A stretch of 64,000 bases of DNA from NCBI GenBank assembly GCA_038501195.1, contig JBBPUQ010000005.1:4650001-4714000 (forward strand). The letters are read 5' to 3'. The notes below the pieces were generated by a model. It was given only the letters and a program-made list of their open reading frames with translations. It had not been told where the DNA came from and made no database searches. Both the position numbers and the translations under genes were made by a program. This DNA comes from Nemania diffusa (lineage: Eukaryota; Ascomycota; Sordariomycetes; Xylariales; Xylariaceae). This document shows positions 40,947 through 53,187 of this stretch, one piece after another; position 1 is the first letter of the stretch; each line of letters opens with the position of its first letter.

Positions 40947-43383
40947 ATGGATAGATTTCACTTAATCCCCGTGTCCCCCAGAGGACGACGACCAAACGCG
41001 GCAGGTAGAGAGGTATCCTACGAGTCGACGAACTATAGCATCCACAACGGACAGCCATCAGCTATGGCGCACGCTCTGGATCATCACCGCACGCCGCGCA
41101 AACTCGTGTTATGCTTTGACGGTACGGGGAACAAATTTAGAGGTGATGACAGCGACAGCAACATCCTCAAGATCTTCCGATGCCTAGACCGCGAAGCCGG
41201 TGATCAGTGTAAGTCTTGCTGTTTAATTCATAGTGCCAGGCCGTAATGATGTCGTACTAAGTCTGTTGTCAAGATCACTATTATCAGCCGGGCATTGGCA
41301 CATATGTCGTGTCGACTTCGTTGTCGCACACGAGCATGGGAGCAAGGATCCGGTCGTGGTATCTGAAGGCAAAGGATTCTGCGATTGGGTCGAGTTTTGA
41401 TCAGCATGTGGTTGGCGGCTATCGCTTCCTCATGAGGTTCTATAACCCAGGAGATGAGATCTACTTCTTCGGGTTTTCCAGAGGCGCATACGGTATGTCA
41501 ACAGCCAAATTTAGTCTTTCAGCCCGTGGACGAGTAATCAAGTCCGTGAGAGGTGTTTGCCTCTGTTGGATTTGATACATATTTCCTATCAAGAGTTCGA
41601 GGTTTCTTGCGTGTTCCCATCTGGCGGCAATTACTAATATGGGTTACACAGTCGCTAGATTCTTAGCTGAGATGATTGACTACGTCGGATTGCTTTCGCA
41701 TGGAAATGAGGAGATGGTCGTATTCGCTTGGAAGGCGTTCTCGCAATGGCAAAGCCGCAACCACGACGATTCATCCGAGGGTCGCGAAAAAAGACATGAG
41801 ATGTATCGTTTCCTAAAAGGGTTCCGCGAAACCTTCAGTCGCCCAGTCAAGAGGATTCGATTTCTAGGTCTTTTCGACACTGTCAACTCGGTGCCGCGGT
41901 TCGAGACGGCTTGGATGCAACGCTCCAAGTTCCCCTACACGGCGAGGAGTAGCGCCAAGGTAAGCTAGTTCTAATTACAAAGTATGATTCTCAAACCTCA
42001 ACACTGCGCTAGGTTATCCGACATTGCGTATCGATCGACGAACGACGAGCCAAATTTCGGCAGGATCTTATGTACCAGAAGAGGCCTGGAGGCCATGATC
42101 ACCATCATATACTGCATAATCTTCATCAGAAGTATCGCGCGCGACGCCCCGCGGTATCGGATCCCGCGGCCCGCAGTCGACGCGCCACTCTTGCGCCTCC
42201 GGACGAGCAAGCATTCAGACGACACTCGCGGTCTCCGTCGAGGGCGACGAGGAATAGTGCTGATACCCACAGACGTGCGCCTGATGTCAGGTCGGAGGTC
42301 TCGCAACTGGACGACTATGATTCGGACGACGAGGAGCAAGACATTGATGAACTATGGTATGTGATAACGCCCCAATTGAAAATGATCTAGGCATCCTGGC
42401 TAACACGAATAGGTTTGCGGTATGTATCGAAATATCTTTGTGTTAAATTCCACCGAGTCCAATTTCACCCTTGACGTATCGAGTTCCTGAGCTAACTATT
42501 TCGCAGTAAGTCAATTTCGGCCTCCTGATTCACAGCTCAGGCGTTTTACCCCCGATGGGCTTCAGTAGGGAAAGATATCTTGAGACATCAAATATTAACG
42601 TGTAGCAGGGGTGGTCACGCTGACGTCGGTGGCGGCTGGGAAATCCTCCCCGGTTCAAAGTCAGCTAGCCACGTTCCTCTAGTCTACATGATCAGACAAG
42701 CCGAAAAGGCGGGCCTCAACTTCGACGCAGAGAAGCTAATAGAGATGGGCCTTGCCGATGCCCTGACCGACGAAGACGCCAACACGAACGGAGCAGCGCC
42801 GCCACCAGTCCCCGGCATCCGCATAGACGTGTCGAGCCCGAGCCCAACAGAAGCAGCCAATGACCCCGAGAAGATCGAGGAGAACTGGGGGCACTTCCGC
42901 CTCCAGCCGCAGCCGCAGCCGGACTCCGACACCGTCAGCGAGCACGGCGGGCACGGCAGCGGGTCCGCCCGCGCGTTCCACGAGATGATGCACAAAGCCC
43001 ACGTAGCCCTAATCCACGACTCGCTCGAGTTCTCGTCCGGCCTGGGCGTGGGGGCGGTGCTGAGCTGGAAGTTCATGGAGTACCTGCCGTTCCGGCGGAT
43101 GGACCTGCAGCCGGACGGGTCGTGGAAGCCGATCCGGTGGCCGCTGCCGGCGGGGGAGACGCGGGACATCCCGCATACGGCGCGCGTGCACGGGTCCGTG
43201 ATCCGCCGCATGCGGCGCGACGCGGGCTACCGGCCCGGCAACCTCATCGTGGGCGGTGGTGGCCGGGGCATGCGCAGGGCGCCGGCCGAGTACGGTATTG
43301 GCGAGTGGGAGTGCGTTGCTGGACATGGGGATCCTGTCGACGAGGTCTGGGTTAAGAAGTCGGCTTCGCCGGTGGATCAGTGA
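40947..43383 (+). CDS. DUF2235/Tle1-like alpha/beta hydrolase
   Basis: Proposed exons 40947-41208, 41274-41492, 41652-41959, 42013-42356, 42413-42418 and 42609-43383 give 637 aa. The fold is read from F-D-G-T-G-N (residues 57-62, after the first strand), Y-Y-Q-P-G-I-G-T-Y, the nucleophile motif G-F-S-R-G-A-Y (Ser156), L-F-D-T-V (Asp236) and V-H-G-S-V-I-R-R (His574), a plausible Ser-Asp-His triad. [13 protein letters not shown] follows the fourth exon. A polar, Arg/Ser/Asp-rich insert (residues about 285-370) interrupts the domain and is probably disordered. The family includes bacterial type VI phospholipase effectors (Tle1) and many uncharacterised fungal proteins; a lipase or esterase role is inferred. 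There is no signal peptide. The 42357-42608 region needs a microexon and a nested intron. Skipping both gives one 252-bp intron and a protein lacking F-A. The last exon is markedly GC-rich. Confidence 0.85.
42413..42418 (+). other. Predicted 6-nt microexon (GTTTGC)
   Basis: Preceded by a complete 56-bp intron (42357-42412: GTATGT donor, CTAAC at 42400-42404, AATAG acceptor) and followed by another GTATGT donor. It supplies the last base of Trp, then Phe and most of Ala, giving W-F-A-G as in the family consensus. Its presence is inferred from splice signals and the motif, not from transcripts. Confidence 0.6.
42419..42608 (+). other. Predicted [D1,2] stwintron (nested twin intron)
   Basis: The inner intron 42420-42506 (87 bp) has donor GTATGT, branch GCTAAC at 42491-42496 and acceptor GCAG. 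Its removal joins G42419 to TAAGT at 42507, creating a canonical GTAAGT donor. The outer intron then ends at GCAG 42605-42608 and has TATTAAC near 42593-42599. Only this two-step excision joins GC to G and reads [10 protein letters not shown]. Splicing the inner intron alone gives an immediate TAA. A direct jump from 42420 to 42608 shifts frame and stops after four codons. Confidence 0.65.
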
Positions 43384-44496
43384 GAAGGAGGAGGATGTAG
43401 GGGTTGAAGGTGGAGGCTGCGTTTATATACAAATTTGTATATATATACTTCTACCTATCTAATGGGATGGATCGTCGCTCTTTCATTCTGCGTTCGCTTA
43501 CATCTGCTGGGTTTGTCAATATCTCATAGCGATACTTGTTTAGATTTAATCATTTTCTAATTAAGGTTATGCTAGTAACCCCCTTACCCTTATTATTAAA
43601 TAACTGTGTACAATAGGAGTATATCAGTGCTTAAAGAGGCGTGCCTATATAGGTAGGTAGTTAGTATACAAGTTGTCGTGGTGACAGTGTAAAGATGTGT
43701 GTGATCCGGATGGAAGCTCTCAGTGAGAGGCAAGATGAGAGATATACGTACTATCTGAATAACAATGAATAAATAAATATATATATATATATACATCAAG
43801 GGTATGCAACTGCCACACCTCTTGCTTAGGTAACAAGCTACAGGTCACGTGCGTGGCGGTGTGTGGCAAGTGGAGGCCCTAGCGCCACTTTTTTACCTAG
43901 ACCCACATTAGCCATTACCTACCTTAGCGCCTCTCGTCGCGACTCTTTGATCAATCAGCAAAGGTCTCCATCCATCCCTCAGCCTCTAAAGACGGCAAAA
44001 AGTCATTGTTCAACATAATCGCAGCGGCAACAGGCCTTAGGGGGAGGTCAACATCGCCCACGCATCAATTTAATACCGACTTCCATCACAAGCAGCAGCA
44101 ACAGCAGCCATAGACGCAGCACGAAGAGCAGACAGATACAGCTAGCTGCTGCGCGAATGTGCGGACGTGAGTCTTGGTTTGTCATGTCCCATTCATTGCC
44201 TCGCCTCGCCTCGCCTCGTCCATTGTTGTCTACGCATAATTTGTTAATCCGCCTTCTACCACAGCAAACTAGGTTCATTTGCGTGCCGAACTCTACGAAC
44301 TTAATCTAGCCTCGATTATCTTTGCTACCACCATCCGCATCTTTCATCCTTCCGCGACCGCCAACCGAGCATCCCAAGCCTGAACCTGAACCTGGGCCGC
44401 CCGCCATTTTGTACTTTGCCACCGTTATTTGCGCCCGCGCTCTCCAACATAATCTTCCTTTTTAGGACCTGAAAAGGTCTGCAAGCACAGCCCACG
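43384..44496. other. DUF2235 3' flank and RPB2 promoter
   Basis: An (AT)n tract at 43770-43791 lies in the AT-rich left half. The right half holds CCTCGCCTCGCCTCGCCTCG at about 44199-44218 and a pyrimidine-rich leader before the RPB2 start. No RNA gene was found. A TAGGTAGGTAG motif is at 43640-43650. Confidence 0.5.
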
Positions 44497-47400
44497 ATGG
44501 CCTCATACGACGAAGAGGGCTACGAGTATGAGGAAGAGTACGAAGGCGAGGAGGGCATCACCCCCGAGGATTGCTGGAATGTCATCGCATCCTACTTCGA
44601 CACCAAGAGTCTCGTCTCCCAACAAGTCGACTCCTTTAATGACTTCCAGGCCACTACCATACAGGAGCTCCTCGATGAGTATAGTCACCTCAGTGTCGAT
44701 CAGAACAACCCACCTTCCACCGATGGTCGCGAAATTGTATGTCGGCGCTATGAATTACGCTTCGGGAATGTAACTATCTCCCGTCCTGTCGTCTCCGAGA
44801 CCGAAGGCACCTCTAGTCCCCTGCTGCCTTACGAGTGTCGGGATCGTAATATGACGTATGCCAGTCCCGTCTACGCTAAGGTTGATAGTAAAGTCTCCAT
44901 CTGCATCGAAGAGCCGGTTCCCTTGCATGAGATGACCGAAGAGCAGCAGAGGGACTATGCAGAAACTGGCAACCACCCCACGCGACTGACTTGGGAAGAT
45001 GAGGAAAACGTGTTGAAATACAAGGCGAATGGTGACCCCGTCGAAGCCCCCGACAGTCTGTTCATCGGCAAGCTTCCCGTCATGGTTAAATCCAAGGCTT
45101 GTCATCTGAGTCGCGAGTCTGATGATGACCTGTTCCTACTAAACGAGTGCCCCTACGATCAGGGTGGCTATTTCATCATCAACGGGAGTGAGAAGGTTCT
45201 AATTGCTCAGGAACGTTCAGCTGCCAATATTGTGCAAGTTTTCAAGAAGAGTCAGCCAAGTGCTTACTCATATACCGCCGAAATCCGAAGCGCACTCGAG
45301 AAAGGCTCGCGTCTAATTTCATCCTTGATGTTAAAATTGTACACTAAGGGAGACACTACCAAGGGAGGCTACGGTCAGACGATACATACCACGCTACCCT
45401 ACGTCAAGTCCGATGTGCCCATAGCCATCGTCTTCAGGGCCCTAAGCGTTGTCAGCGACGAAGAAATTCTAAACACTATATGCTACGACCGCAACGACAG
45501 CCAAATGCTCGAATTGTTGCGGCCGTGTATCGAAGAGGCCTTCTGTATTCAGGACCAAGAGGTTGCCCTGGACTATATCGGCAAGCGTGGCAATCAGAAC
45601 CAGGCGAGTGCACGAGACCGTCGTGTTCAGGCTGCCAGGGATATTCTACAAAAGGAAATGCTACCTCACATCTCCCAGCAAAAGGGATGTGAGACCAGGA
45701 AGGCATTCTTCCTTGGCTATATGGTCCATAAGCTACTTCAGTGCGCCCTGGGCCGACGTGACACGGATGATCGCGATCATTTCGGGAAGAAACGATTGGA
45801 TCTCGCTGGACCCCTACTTGCCAAACTCTTTCGCAACATAGTTCGTCGGATGACTCAGGAAGTGCTATCTCACCTCAAGCGAAGTATCGAGCAAGGCAAG
45901 CAGTTCAATATTGCCCTTGCTGTCAAGTCAAACATCATCACGAGCGGACTGAAGTATTCTCTGGCCACGGGAAACTGGGGCGATCAGAAGAAGGCCATGA
46001 GCTCTACCGCTGGTGTTTCGCAGGTATTGAACCGATACACATTTGCATCCACCCTGTCACATTTGCGAAGAACGAATACACCGGTCGGCAGAGACGGCAA
46101 GCTTGCCAAGCCACGCCAGCTTCACAATACTCACTGGGGTCTCGTTTGCCCGGCCGAGACGCCCGAAGGTCAGGCTTGTGGCCTCGTCAAAAACCTGTCC
46201 CTCATGTGCTCTATCAGCGTAGGTACTTCGACGGAACCAATTATCGAGTATATGATTTCTCGGAATATGGAAGTCCTAGAGGAGTACGAACCGCAAAGGT
46301 ATCCTCACGCCACGAAGATCTTTCTCAACGGATCATGGATCGGTGTCCATCAAGATCCAAAGGCTCTCGTCAAAGACGTCCAACGACTTCGTAGAACGAA
46401 TCAGATTCCAGCTGAAGTATCCTTGATTCGGGAAATCCGTGACCGTGAATTCAAGATCTTTTCAGATGCCGGCCGAGTCATGCGGCCTCTATACGTGGTC
46501 GAGCAGGATGATGACCCTGAGAACGGTATTAATAAGGGTACGTTGGTTTTAACGAAGAACATTGTGCGGCGGCTTGAGATCGACCAAACTCTCCCACCTG
46601 GAAGTGAGGATTATTTTGGATGGCAAGGTCTAGTCAATGCCGGTGTCATCGAATATATGGACGCTGAAGAAGAGGAAACCGCCATGATCTGCATGACTCC
46701 CGAAGATCTAGAGGCTTATCGAATGGCCAAGGCAGGCATCGCTAACCCTGACGCGGAATATGACGTTAACAACCCGAACAAGCGACTAAAGACAAAAATA
46801 AACCCGACGACTCACACGTACACCCATTGCGAAATTCACCCAAGCATGCTTCTTGGCATTTGTGCCAGTATTATCCCGTTCCCCGATCATAACCAGGTAA
46901 GTACTATCGCCGTATATTTCGTCGCCGCTATTAATCATATTCTTAGTCACCCCGAAACACATACCAGTCCGCCATGGGTAAACAAGCCATGGGCTTCTTC
47001 CTTACCAACTACTCGCGTCGCATGGATACCATGGCGAATATCCTGTACTATCCCCAGAAGCCTCTAGGAACGACAAGATCAATGGAATTCTTAAAGTTCC
47101 GAGAGCTACCAGCCGGTCAGAACGCCATAGTAGCTATTTCTTGTTATTCCGGTTATAACCAGGAAGATTCCGTCATTATGAACCAGAGTAGTATCGACAG
47201 AGGCCTCTTCCGGAGTTTATTCTTCCGCTCTTACTCCGACTCAGAAAAGCGAGTTGGTATCAACACTGTAGAACAATTTGAGAAACCGTTCCGCGCCGAT
47301 ACCCTCCGCCTAAAACAAGGGACGTATGATAAGCTCGATGACGATGGAATTATTGCTCCCGGTATCCGAGTTTCGGGAGAGGATATCATCATTGGAAAGA

Positions 47401-48395
47401 CAGCACCCATCAGCCCAGACAATGAAGAGATGGGTCAGCGTCAAAAGATACACGTCAAGCGAGATGCTTCTACACCACTGCGAAGCACTGAAAGCGGTAT
47501 TATCGATTCCGTAGTGCTCACTACCAACGCCGACGGTTTACGTTTCGTCAAAGTACGCGTCCGAACCACTAAGATCCCACAAATCGGTGATAAGTTTGCA
47601 TCTCGTCACGGACAGAAGGGTACCATTGGAGTGACGTTTCGTAACGAAGATATGCCTTTTACCCGCGAGGGCATTGTCCCAGATATCATCATCAACCCGC
47701 ATGCCATTCCCTCGCGAATGACTATTGCTCATTTGATCGAGTGTTTGCTCAGCAAGGTGTCCACACTAAAAGGTATGGAAGGCGATGCAACGCCTTTCAC
47801 CGACGTCACAGTAGACTCAGTCTCGGATTTGCTCCGAGAGCATGGCTACCAGTCCCGTGGATTCGAGGTCCTATACCACGGCCACACAGGACGCAAATTG
47901 CGGGCGCAGGTGTTCTTCGGTCCCACATACTACCAGCGACTCCGACATATGGTGGACGACAAGATCCATGCTCGTGCCCGTGGTCCGGTCCAGATCATGA
48001 CCCGCCAGCCCGTAGAGGGTCGTGCTCGTGATGGCGGTCTTCGCTTCGGAGAAATGGAACGTGATTGTATGATTGCTCACGGCGCTGCTGCCTTCCTCAA
48101 GGAACGTTTGTTCGAGGTGTCCGACGCTTTTAGAGTCCACATTTGTGAAATTTGCGGACTCATGACCCCAGTCGCGTAAGTATCCTTATTCATTATTCTA
48201 CCTTCTGACTACGTGCTAACCCGGCTATCTAGTCAACTTGGACAACAGAACTTCGAGTGTCGCCCTTGTAAGAACAAGACGAAGATTGCTCAGATCCATA
48301 TCCCTTACGCAGCAAAGCTTTTATTCCAGGAGCTTCAGGCCATGAACATTGCTTCACGCATGTTTACAGACCGATCCGGCGTGTCCATTCGATAA
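44497..48395 (+). CDS. RPB2: RNA polymerase II second-largest subunit
   Basis: Exons 44497-46896, 46947-48175 and 48233-48395 give 1,263 aa, the usual RPB2 length. The introns are 50 bp (GTAAGT donor, TTAG acceptor, phase 0) and 57 bp (GTAAGT, CTAAC, CTAG). Landmarks in order: an acidic Asp/Glu/Tyr-rich N-terminus, [15 protein letters not shown], the fork region, [30 protein letters not shown] across the first intron, [13 protein letters not shown] (with the Glu-Asp pair near the catalytic magnesium), S-R-H-G-Q-K-G, and a C-terminal zinc site made of C-E-I-C in exon 2 and C-R-P-C in exon 3. It is the core subunit that, with RPB1, forms the active centre for mRNA synthesis in the nucleus. The gene is intact and single-copy here; it would serve as a phylogenetic marker for the organism. 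Confidence 0.99.
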
Positions 48396-49481
48396 TCTAC
48401 TCCGTCGATGTCATCTCCCTCTTAGCGGTTCACGTGATACAGTAATGCAAAAGCGAGTACCTCCCTGTTGCCTGTTTATGCCTTTTTTTCACTCGGTTGC
48501 ATTTGGGGGCGTTTTAATGTGTATGCCAATTTGTCTTTTTGGGTTTGAACCGGACAGGGAAAGCCGACAGAAAGACAGTATATCGTTTCACGGAACAGTG
48601 ACTGCAGGAGGTAGTAGGATGAAAACGAGCTGTTATTGCTCAACGCAACCAGTCTAGATAGAAAGGCTAGATAAATCAATAACATTGTATAATGAATCAA
48701 GCATTTGATCCTACTTGGATAGAGATATGCATGGAGAATGACTAGCTAGTATTCTCTCACTATTAGGGGATCCGGTCTCAGAGTGAATAGGAGGCTTAAG
48801 TACAACTAGAAGAAATGCGTAAGAGGTAGTATAGGGCTCCATATTACCACCTCACACTCACTTAGCCATGACCTCGAGCCTAACAACCAAGATGATGATA
48901 TTTCAAGCCCAGGATAGAATTGATTAATCTACATGCTTAGGGTTTGCTCGTCAATGCAACTATACTGTCAGACAATAAAGTCGCAGAAGGGCCTCTTCTA
49001 AACCCCTAGGGTTATCTGTATGGAATAATATTCACTATCATACAAGAACAGAAGTCGTCCCCGATAATTAGGAAAAGACTCAGCTACCAAGAGCTTAGCC
49101 AATTTCTACCTAGCATTAACTATTTACGTAACCTATCTTCACTCTGAGCTAAACCCCATGATATAGTTCAACTACGCAAAAAGGGGCTTATTTGGTTGTA
49201 CTATTCGTAATGTCATCGTTCAAGTCTAAAGATTCAAGTGCAAATCTGAGATGGATACAATGAGCTGGACTAGGTAGGTACAGCTTTAACGGAACTAGCT
49301 ATCAGGCCACAGAGTCGACGATGGGAGGCGAGTAGACCACGAAGGGGGTTTGTATTGAATATTACTATAACATAAGGAGAGAGGGGTCCTCCCAAGGGTT
49401 GAGAAAAGACTCATAAACCAATGCTGTATTAACTGTTTTATCTTGGTTGGCCTCTGACCGCCTGCCTATATCTCTTGTTCC
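48396..49481. other. RPB2 / ankyrin-gene convergent intergenic region
   Basis: Contains the 3' ends of two convergent genes. Short ORFs here are overlapping shadows. A TAGGTAGGTA motif lies near 49273. No RNA gene or repeat was recognised. Confidence 0.45.
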
Positions 49482-52400
49482 TTAATCCTGCCCCGTGACA
49501 GAAGTCGGCTGCGCTTGTTCGGCGAACTTCTTCAGGACCTCTACAATCGCAAAGTGGTTTCCTCTTTCAGCAAGCTCAATAGCACCACTATACGGTCCCT
49601 TGTGTTGTCTAGCACTTTGTGCACCCTTTCTGATTAGTATATCAACCATATCTATCCTACCCCACCTCGCTGCCATATCTAGAACACTATATAGTGACAT
49701 GGAATACTGTTGTGATTGAACCGTAGCATGGAAGTCAGCAGCCGCGTCCAACAGATAGCAGAAAAGAAGAATTGATCCGTTTATCACAGCACAGTGGAGA
49801 GCAGTTCCAGTATTTCCAAAATACGTGCTGAACCCGCCAGGCGCGTTGATATATGCGCCATTTTCGAGTAGGAATTGGATAAAACTCAAGGAGACCCCAT
49901 TATCTCCAAACCCATGGCAAGCAGCCTGAAGAACTGTGTGGCCTTGACTAGATGCCGGCGCATTAATATCAGCACCTCGACTAAGTAGCTCATGGGCAAT
50001 ATCTAAACGGCCTTTCAGAACCGCAAACTGTAAAGGTGTGCACATAGTTTCAGAGTAAGATCCTAGCGAATGAATATCCGCCCCAGCTTCGATTGCCTGA
50101 CGAATGAGCACATCAGAGGCGTTGTTGTTGAGAAGGCGGAGCAAAATCGGGGGCCACTTTGATGCCACTTCTGGCCAGCATTTTAGAAGCCCGTGTTCAA
50201 GTAGGAAAGAAAACAAGGGTAGACATTCTGGCTTGAATGCAGGCTTAGCAGGCAAAGCCACTTCTAAGATCTTATCACTGTCCCACTTAACCCCACTTTG
50301 TAACAGGATCTTCACGATCTGTAAGTAATCCGTTGATTTGGATGCGGCTGCGCTGTCAAGCATGGTGGTTTTGCCATCTTCGCACGGGCGAGAGTGAACC
50401 TGCGCACCACGAGAGAGAAGAATTTCGACTATTCTCAGGTTACAACCTCGGTGGATAGCATCGTGCAGTATGTCCTTGCCATCCACCATTATTTCGTTGA
50501 GCGCTATGCCTGCCTCGAGTAGCATATCAATTACCCTCTCGTCTGGTACAAAAGCGCAACCGGGCCAATAGCGCCACTCGCTGTAGATCGGCGGCCTTAC
50601 AGCCTTAATCACCGCGTCGACCACGTCATTGCGAGCGAGATCTTTGGTCAAAAAATAACTCATAATCTCTAACTTCTCGGACCGCTTCGTGTCCGAAATT
50701 GGCCGCGGCGTCCAAACAGCGGCTGAAAGAAAGTTGAAATCACGCCGACCAGGACTCAATTCGGCTCCCATTTCAATAAGCATTCGGACCGCGTTCAAAT
50801 TCTTTCCTGCTACTGCTCGCATTAACGGATCCCAGTCATTTTTGTAGCACCTGGAAAACCAACCCCGTCCGTGTTTGTCTGGCCCAGAGTCCAATAAGAG
50901 CCAGCGAGCGTTGAGATCCACCCCAAACTTGTTAAATGTTGCAATAGCAGCAATATCACCGAGTCCTGCGGCCAATGATAGAGCAGTTTCCAAGAACAGC
51001 TTTTGCTGACCGCCTTGAGGGCAACTGATCAGCCTAGCATTGAGATAGAGTTCAAGCTGTTCTATACCGCTTCGGGCAGTCATAAGTAGCCCTGATATCG
51101 TAATATCTGTCTTCGCTCTTTTGCTATGAACAACCATCTGGCTATAGATATCGAGATCGCCTAAGCAACATAGATGATCTAAGATGGACCACAAAGTTGT
51201 CTTAGTTTCACAGGGCACTGACGCGAATTCGTGATTTGTATCGAATCCTATAAAAACGTTGGGGACAATCCAAGAAGGCGAGATGAAAGTGTCGATACTG
51301 AACCCGCCAAGTTCTAGCAAGTTGGTCCACTGCCGTTGATTTGTTGATTCTCGATAAAGCCGTCTAATGGCGGAAATTGCCATGCTATAGTATGAGAACG
51401 ACGGATATCTGTTGTTGAACTTGACTCCAGAATCAACGAACTTCGACATCATCTCAATGTCTAGCTGTTCAACGATCAACCATAAATAATGCTCCAGTGT
51501 GATCTTCGGCCCATGTTGAACAAGAATGGGTAGCAATTTCTCAAGTATTTTCCCAACCTTCTTCGAGCCTAGTGTGACTGTTGGTTCGATTAAAGTGTCG
51601 GAATTTTGACGAATCCATACTCCCTTATGGACTCCGAATCCAACTTCTATGATGATCCTAAACGCATCCCCGGAGTTCATGTCTCCTGACAGGCGAATGA
51701 GCTTTCTCCACACTCTATCTTGATCTGAAAGGCAATGCGCAAAGAAGGCTCGTAGGAATGACTTAGTGGCATCCGTCCCAACCTGGACGAGAATTTTTTC
51801 AAAGTCTGTGGCTTTCAACTTCCCATCGTTCACAAGGACTGTGTGAAACCAGCCAAGGGCTTGCACGTCGTCCTCGTGGAGTGATATAGTCGGGTTTGTG
51901 GGGTGGCTAACAAAGCTTAACCTTTGATGAATTAGAGATATAGGAGTCATATTATGTGCAGTCGCCAAATCCGACAAAGAGGGTATTGCGCCAATTTTAT
52001 GTGGGTTGTTGTCGGAAAATGGTAGAGATCCTAATATAACTATAGAAGCTTTTAGTTTCTTAGGCTGCAGGTATTATACTTCGATTTCGATTACGTACCA
52101 TTATGCTTCAGTCTCTCCCATAGTTGGCTAGATGGTGCCTCAAATAACATATGCACCGTAGAATTAGGGTCAAGAATCATTTCCTTTAGAATTCCATCTA
52201 AGAAGTTGAGATCAGACACTTCTAATAGGCTGCTTGGAACCGGGATGGTATTAGGCGCTGAGTAAACAATATCCATCATGTTGGATGGTGGTGGTGATGG
52301 TGATGGTGTGCTCAAGACAATAGATTCTGGCAAATCAGGTGTTGGTCCTATTCAGAGTTAGTACTCCCTCATCCAGTACCTGCAGATTTGCGATATATAA

Positions 52401-52876
52401 CAATAGACGTCGAGTTGCTGACCTCTCAATATGCGTTCTTGCACTTGCTCCCCTCTTTTATGTCTTGAAATTATTCTTCTGATCTTATTTGGAGGCTGTA
52501 GGATACCGCTTAACAAGACGTCTGTCTCTTTCCCCTCTCGTTCTTTTCTTTTCTGAACGCGAGCATTGACTTGAGCCCATTCTCCAACACTCAGCTTCTT
52601 TACGAGCCCTAAGTGGCGCAAACCATACTCGTAGACTTTCGCACTTTGTAGAAGTTGCTAGTAAGTAGTGGTGACTATCGTTTTATTAATTCAACCTGTG
52701 TCTACTTACTTGGTTGTGGGGAACCCATGCTGTGTCTCCATCTCTCTCTTGACATCTGCCAAGCTTTTATTCTGTTCCAGATACAGCTCTCGAAGCTTCG
52801 ACTGGTGTTGATCGAAGATAGAGAAGTCGGGCTTCACGTACACAGCCCCAGAAACAGGGGCAACTCTTGTTGACAT
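49482..52876 (-). CDS. Clr5-domain ankyrin-repeat protein
   Basis: Four exons (52876-52710, 52643-52423, 52347-52099, 52030-49482) give 1,061 aa. The introns are 66, 75 and 68 bp; donors are GTAAGT, GTCAGC and GTACGT, and each junction restores the frame. Residues about 17-75 form a Clr5-type domain split by intron 1: F-D-Q-H-Q-S-K-L-R-E-L-Y-L-E-Q, then D-V-K-R-E-M-E, G-F-P-T-T and Y-E-Y-G-L-R-H-L-G-L-V-K-K. A basic linker and a Ser/Pro-rich segment follow. The long last exon has divergent ankyrin repeats in its second half, clearest near the C-terminus (T-P-L-Q-F-A-V-L-K-G-R-L-D-I-A-H-E-L-L; T-A-L-H-C-A-V-I-N-G-S; A-A-R-W-G-R-I-D-M-V-D-I-L-I). In filamentous ascomycetes this architecture belongs to large, fast-evolving families of unknown function; the Clr5 part is thought to bind DNA or partners. 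No signal peptide or membrane segment. Confidence 0.85.
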
Positions 52877-53187
52877 CTTAACACACGATGGAGAACCTAG
52901 GCAAAATGAAGATAGGATATGGGATGTGGTGATATGGTGATATGGAAGGACGAGGCTCTAGGCAGCAAGGAATCTAAGTCAAATGTTATAGCTATAAACC
53001 GTTAATGATGACTTGTAGGAGTAAGCGATCAAGGTTAATCATATGCTGCAAGGTGGGATGAACAGAGTAAAAAAAAAAAAGGAAGTCAAGGCGAAGAAGA
53101 TCGTTTTATACACGAGAGGAGGAGAGCAACGAAGTGGTAGGTATTGTACGAATAAAGTAATAAAGGGGGCGCTGCACCGCCCACAAA

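Noticed and set aside
43009..43326. Minus-strand and alternative-frame ORFs over the GC-rich last exon of the DUF2235 gene
   Set aside because: Proline/Arg/Ala-rich shadows caused by high GC at third positions of the real frame.
42580..43383. ORF starting upstream of the last DUF2235 exon as an independent gene
   Set aside because: The family motif and the frame join it to the upstream exons; the ATG-proximal codons are intron sequence.
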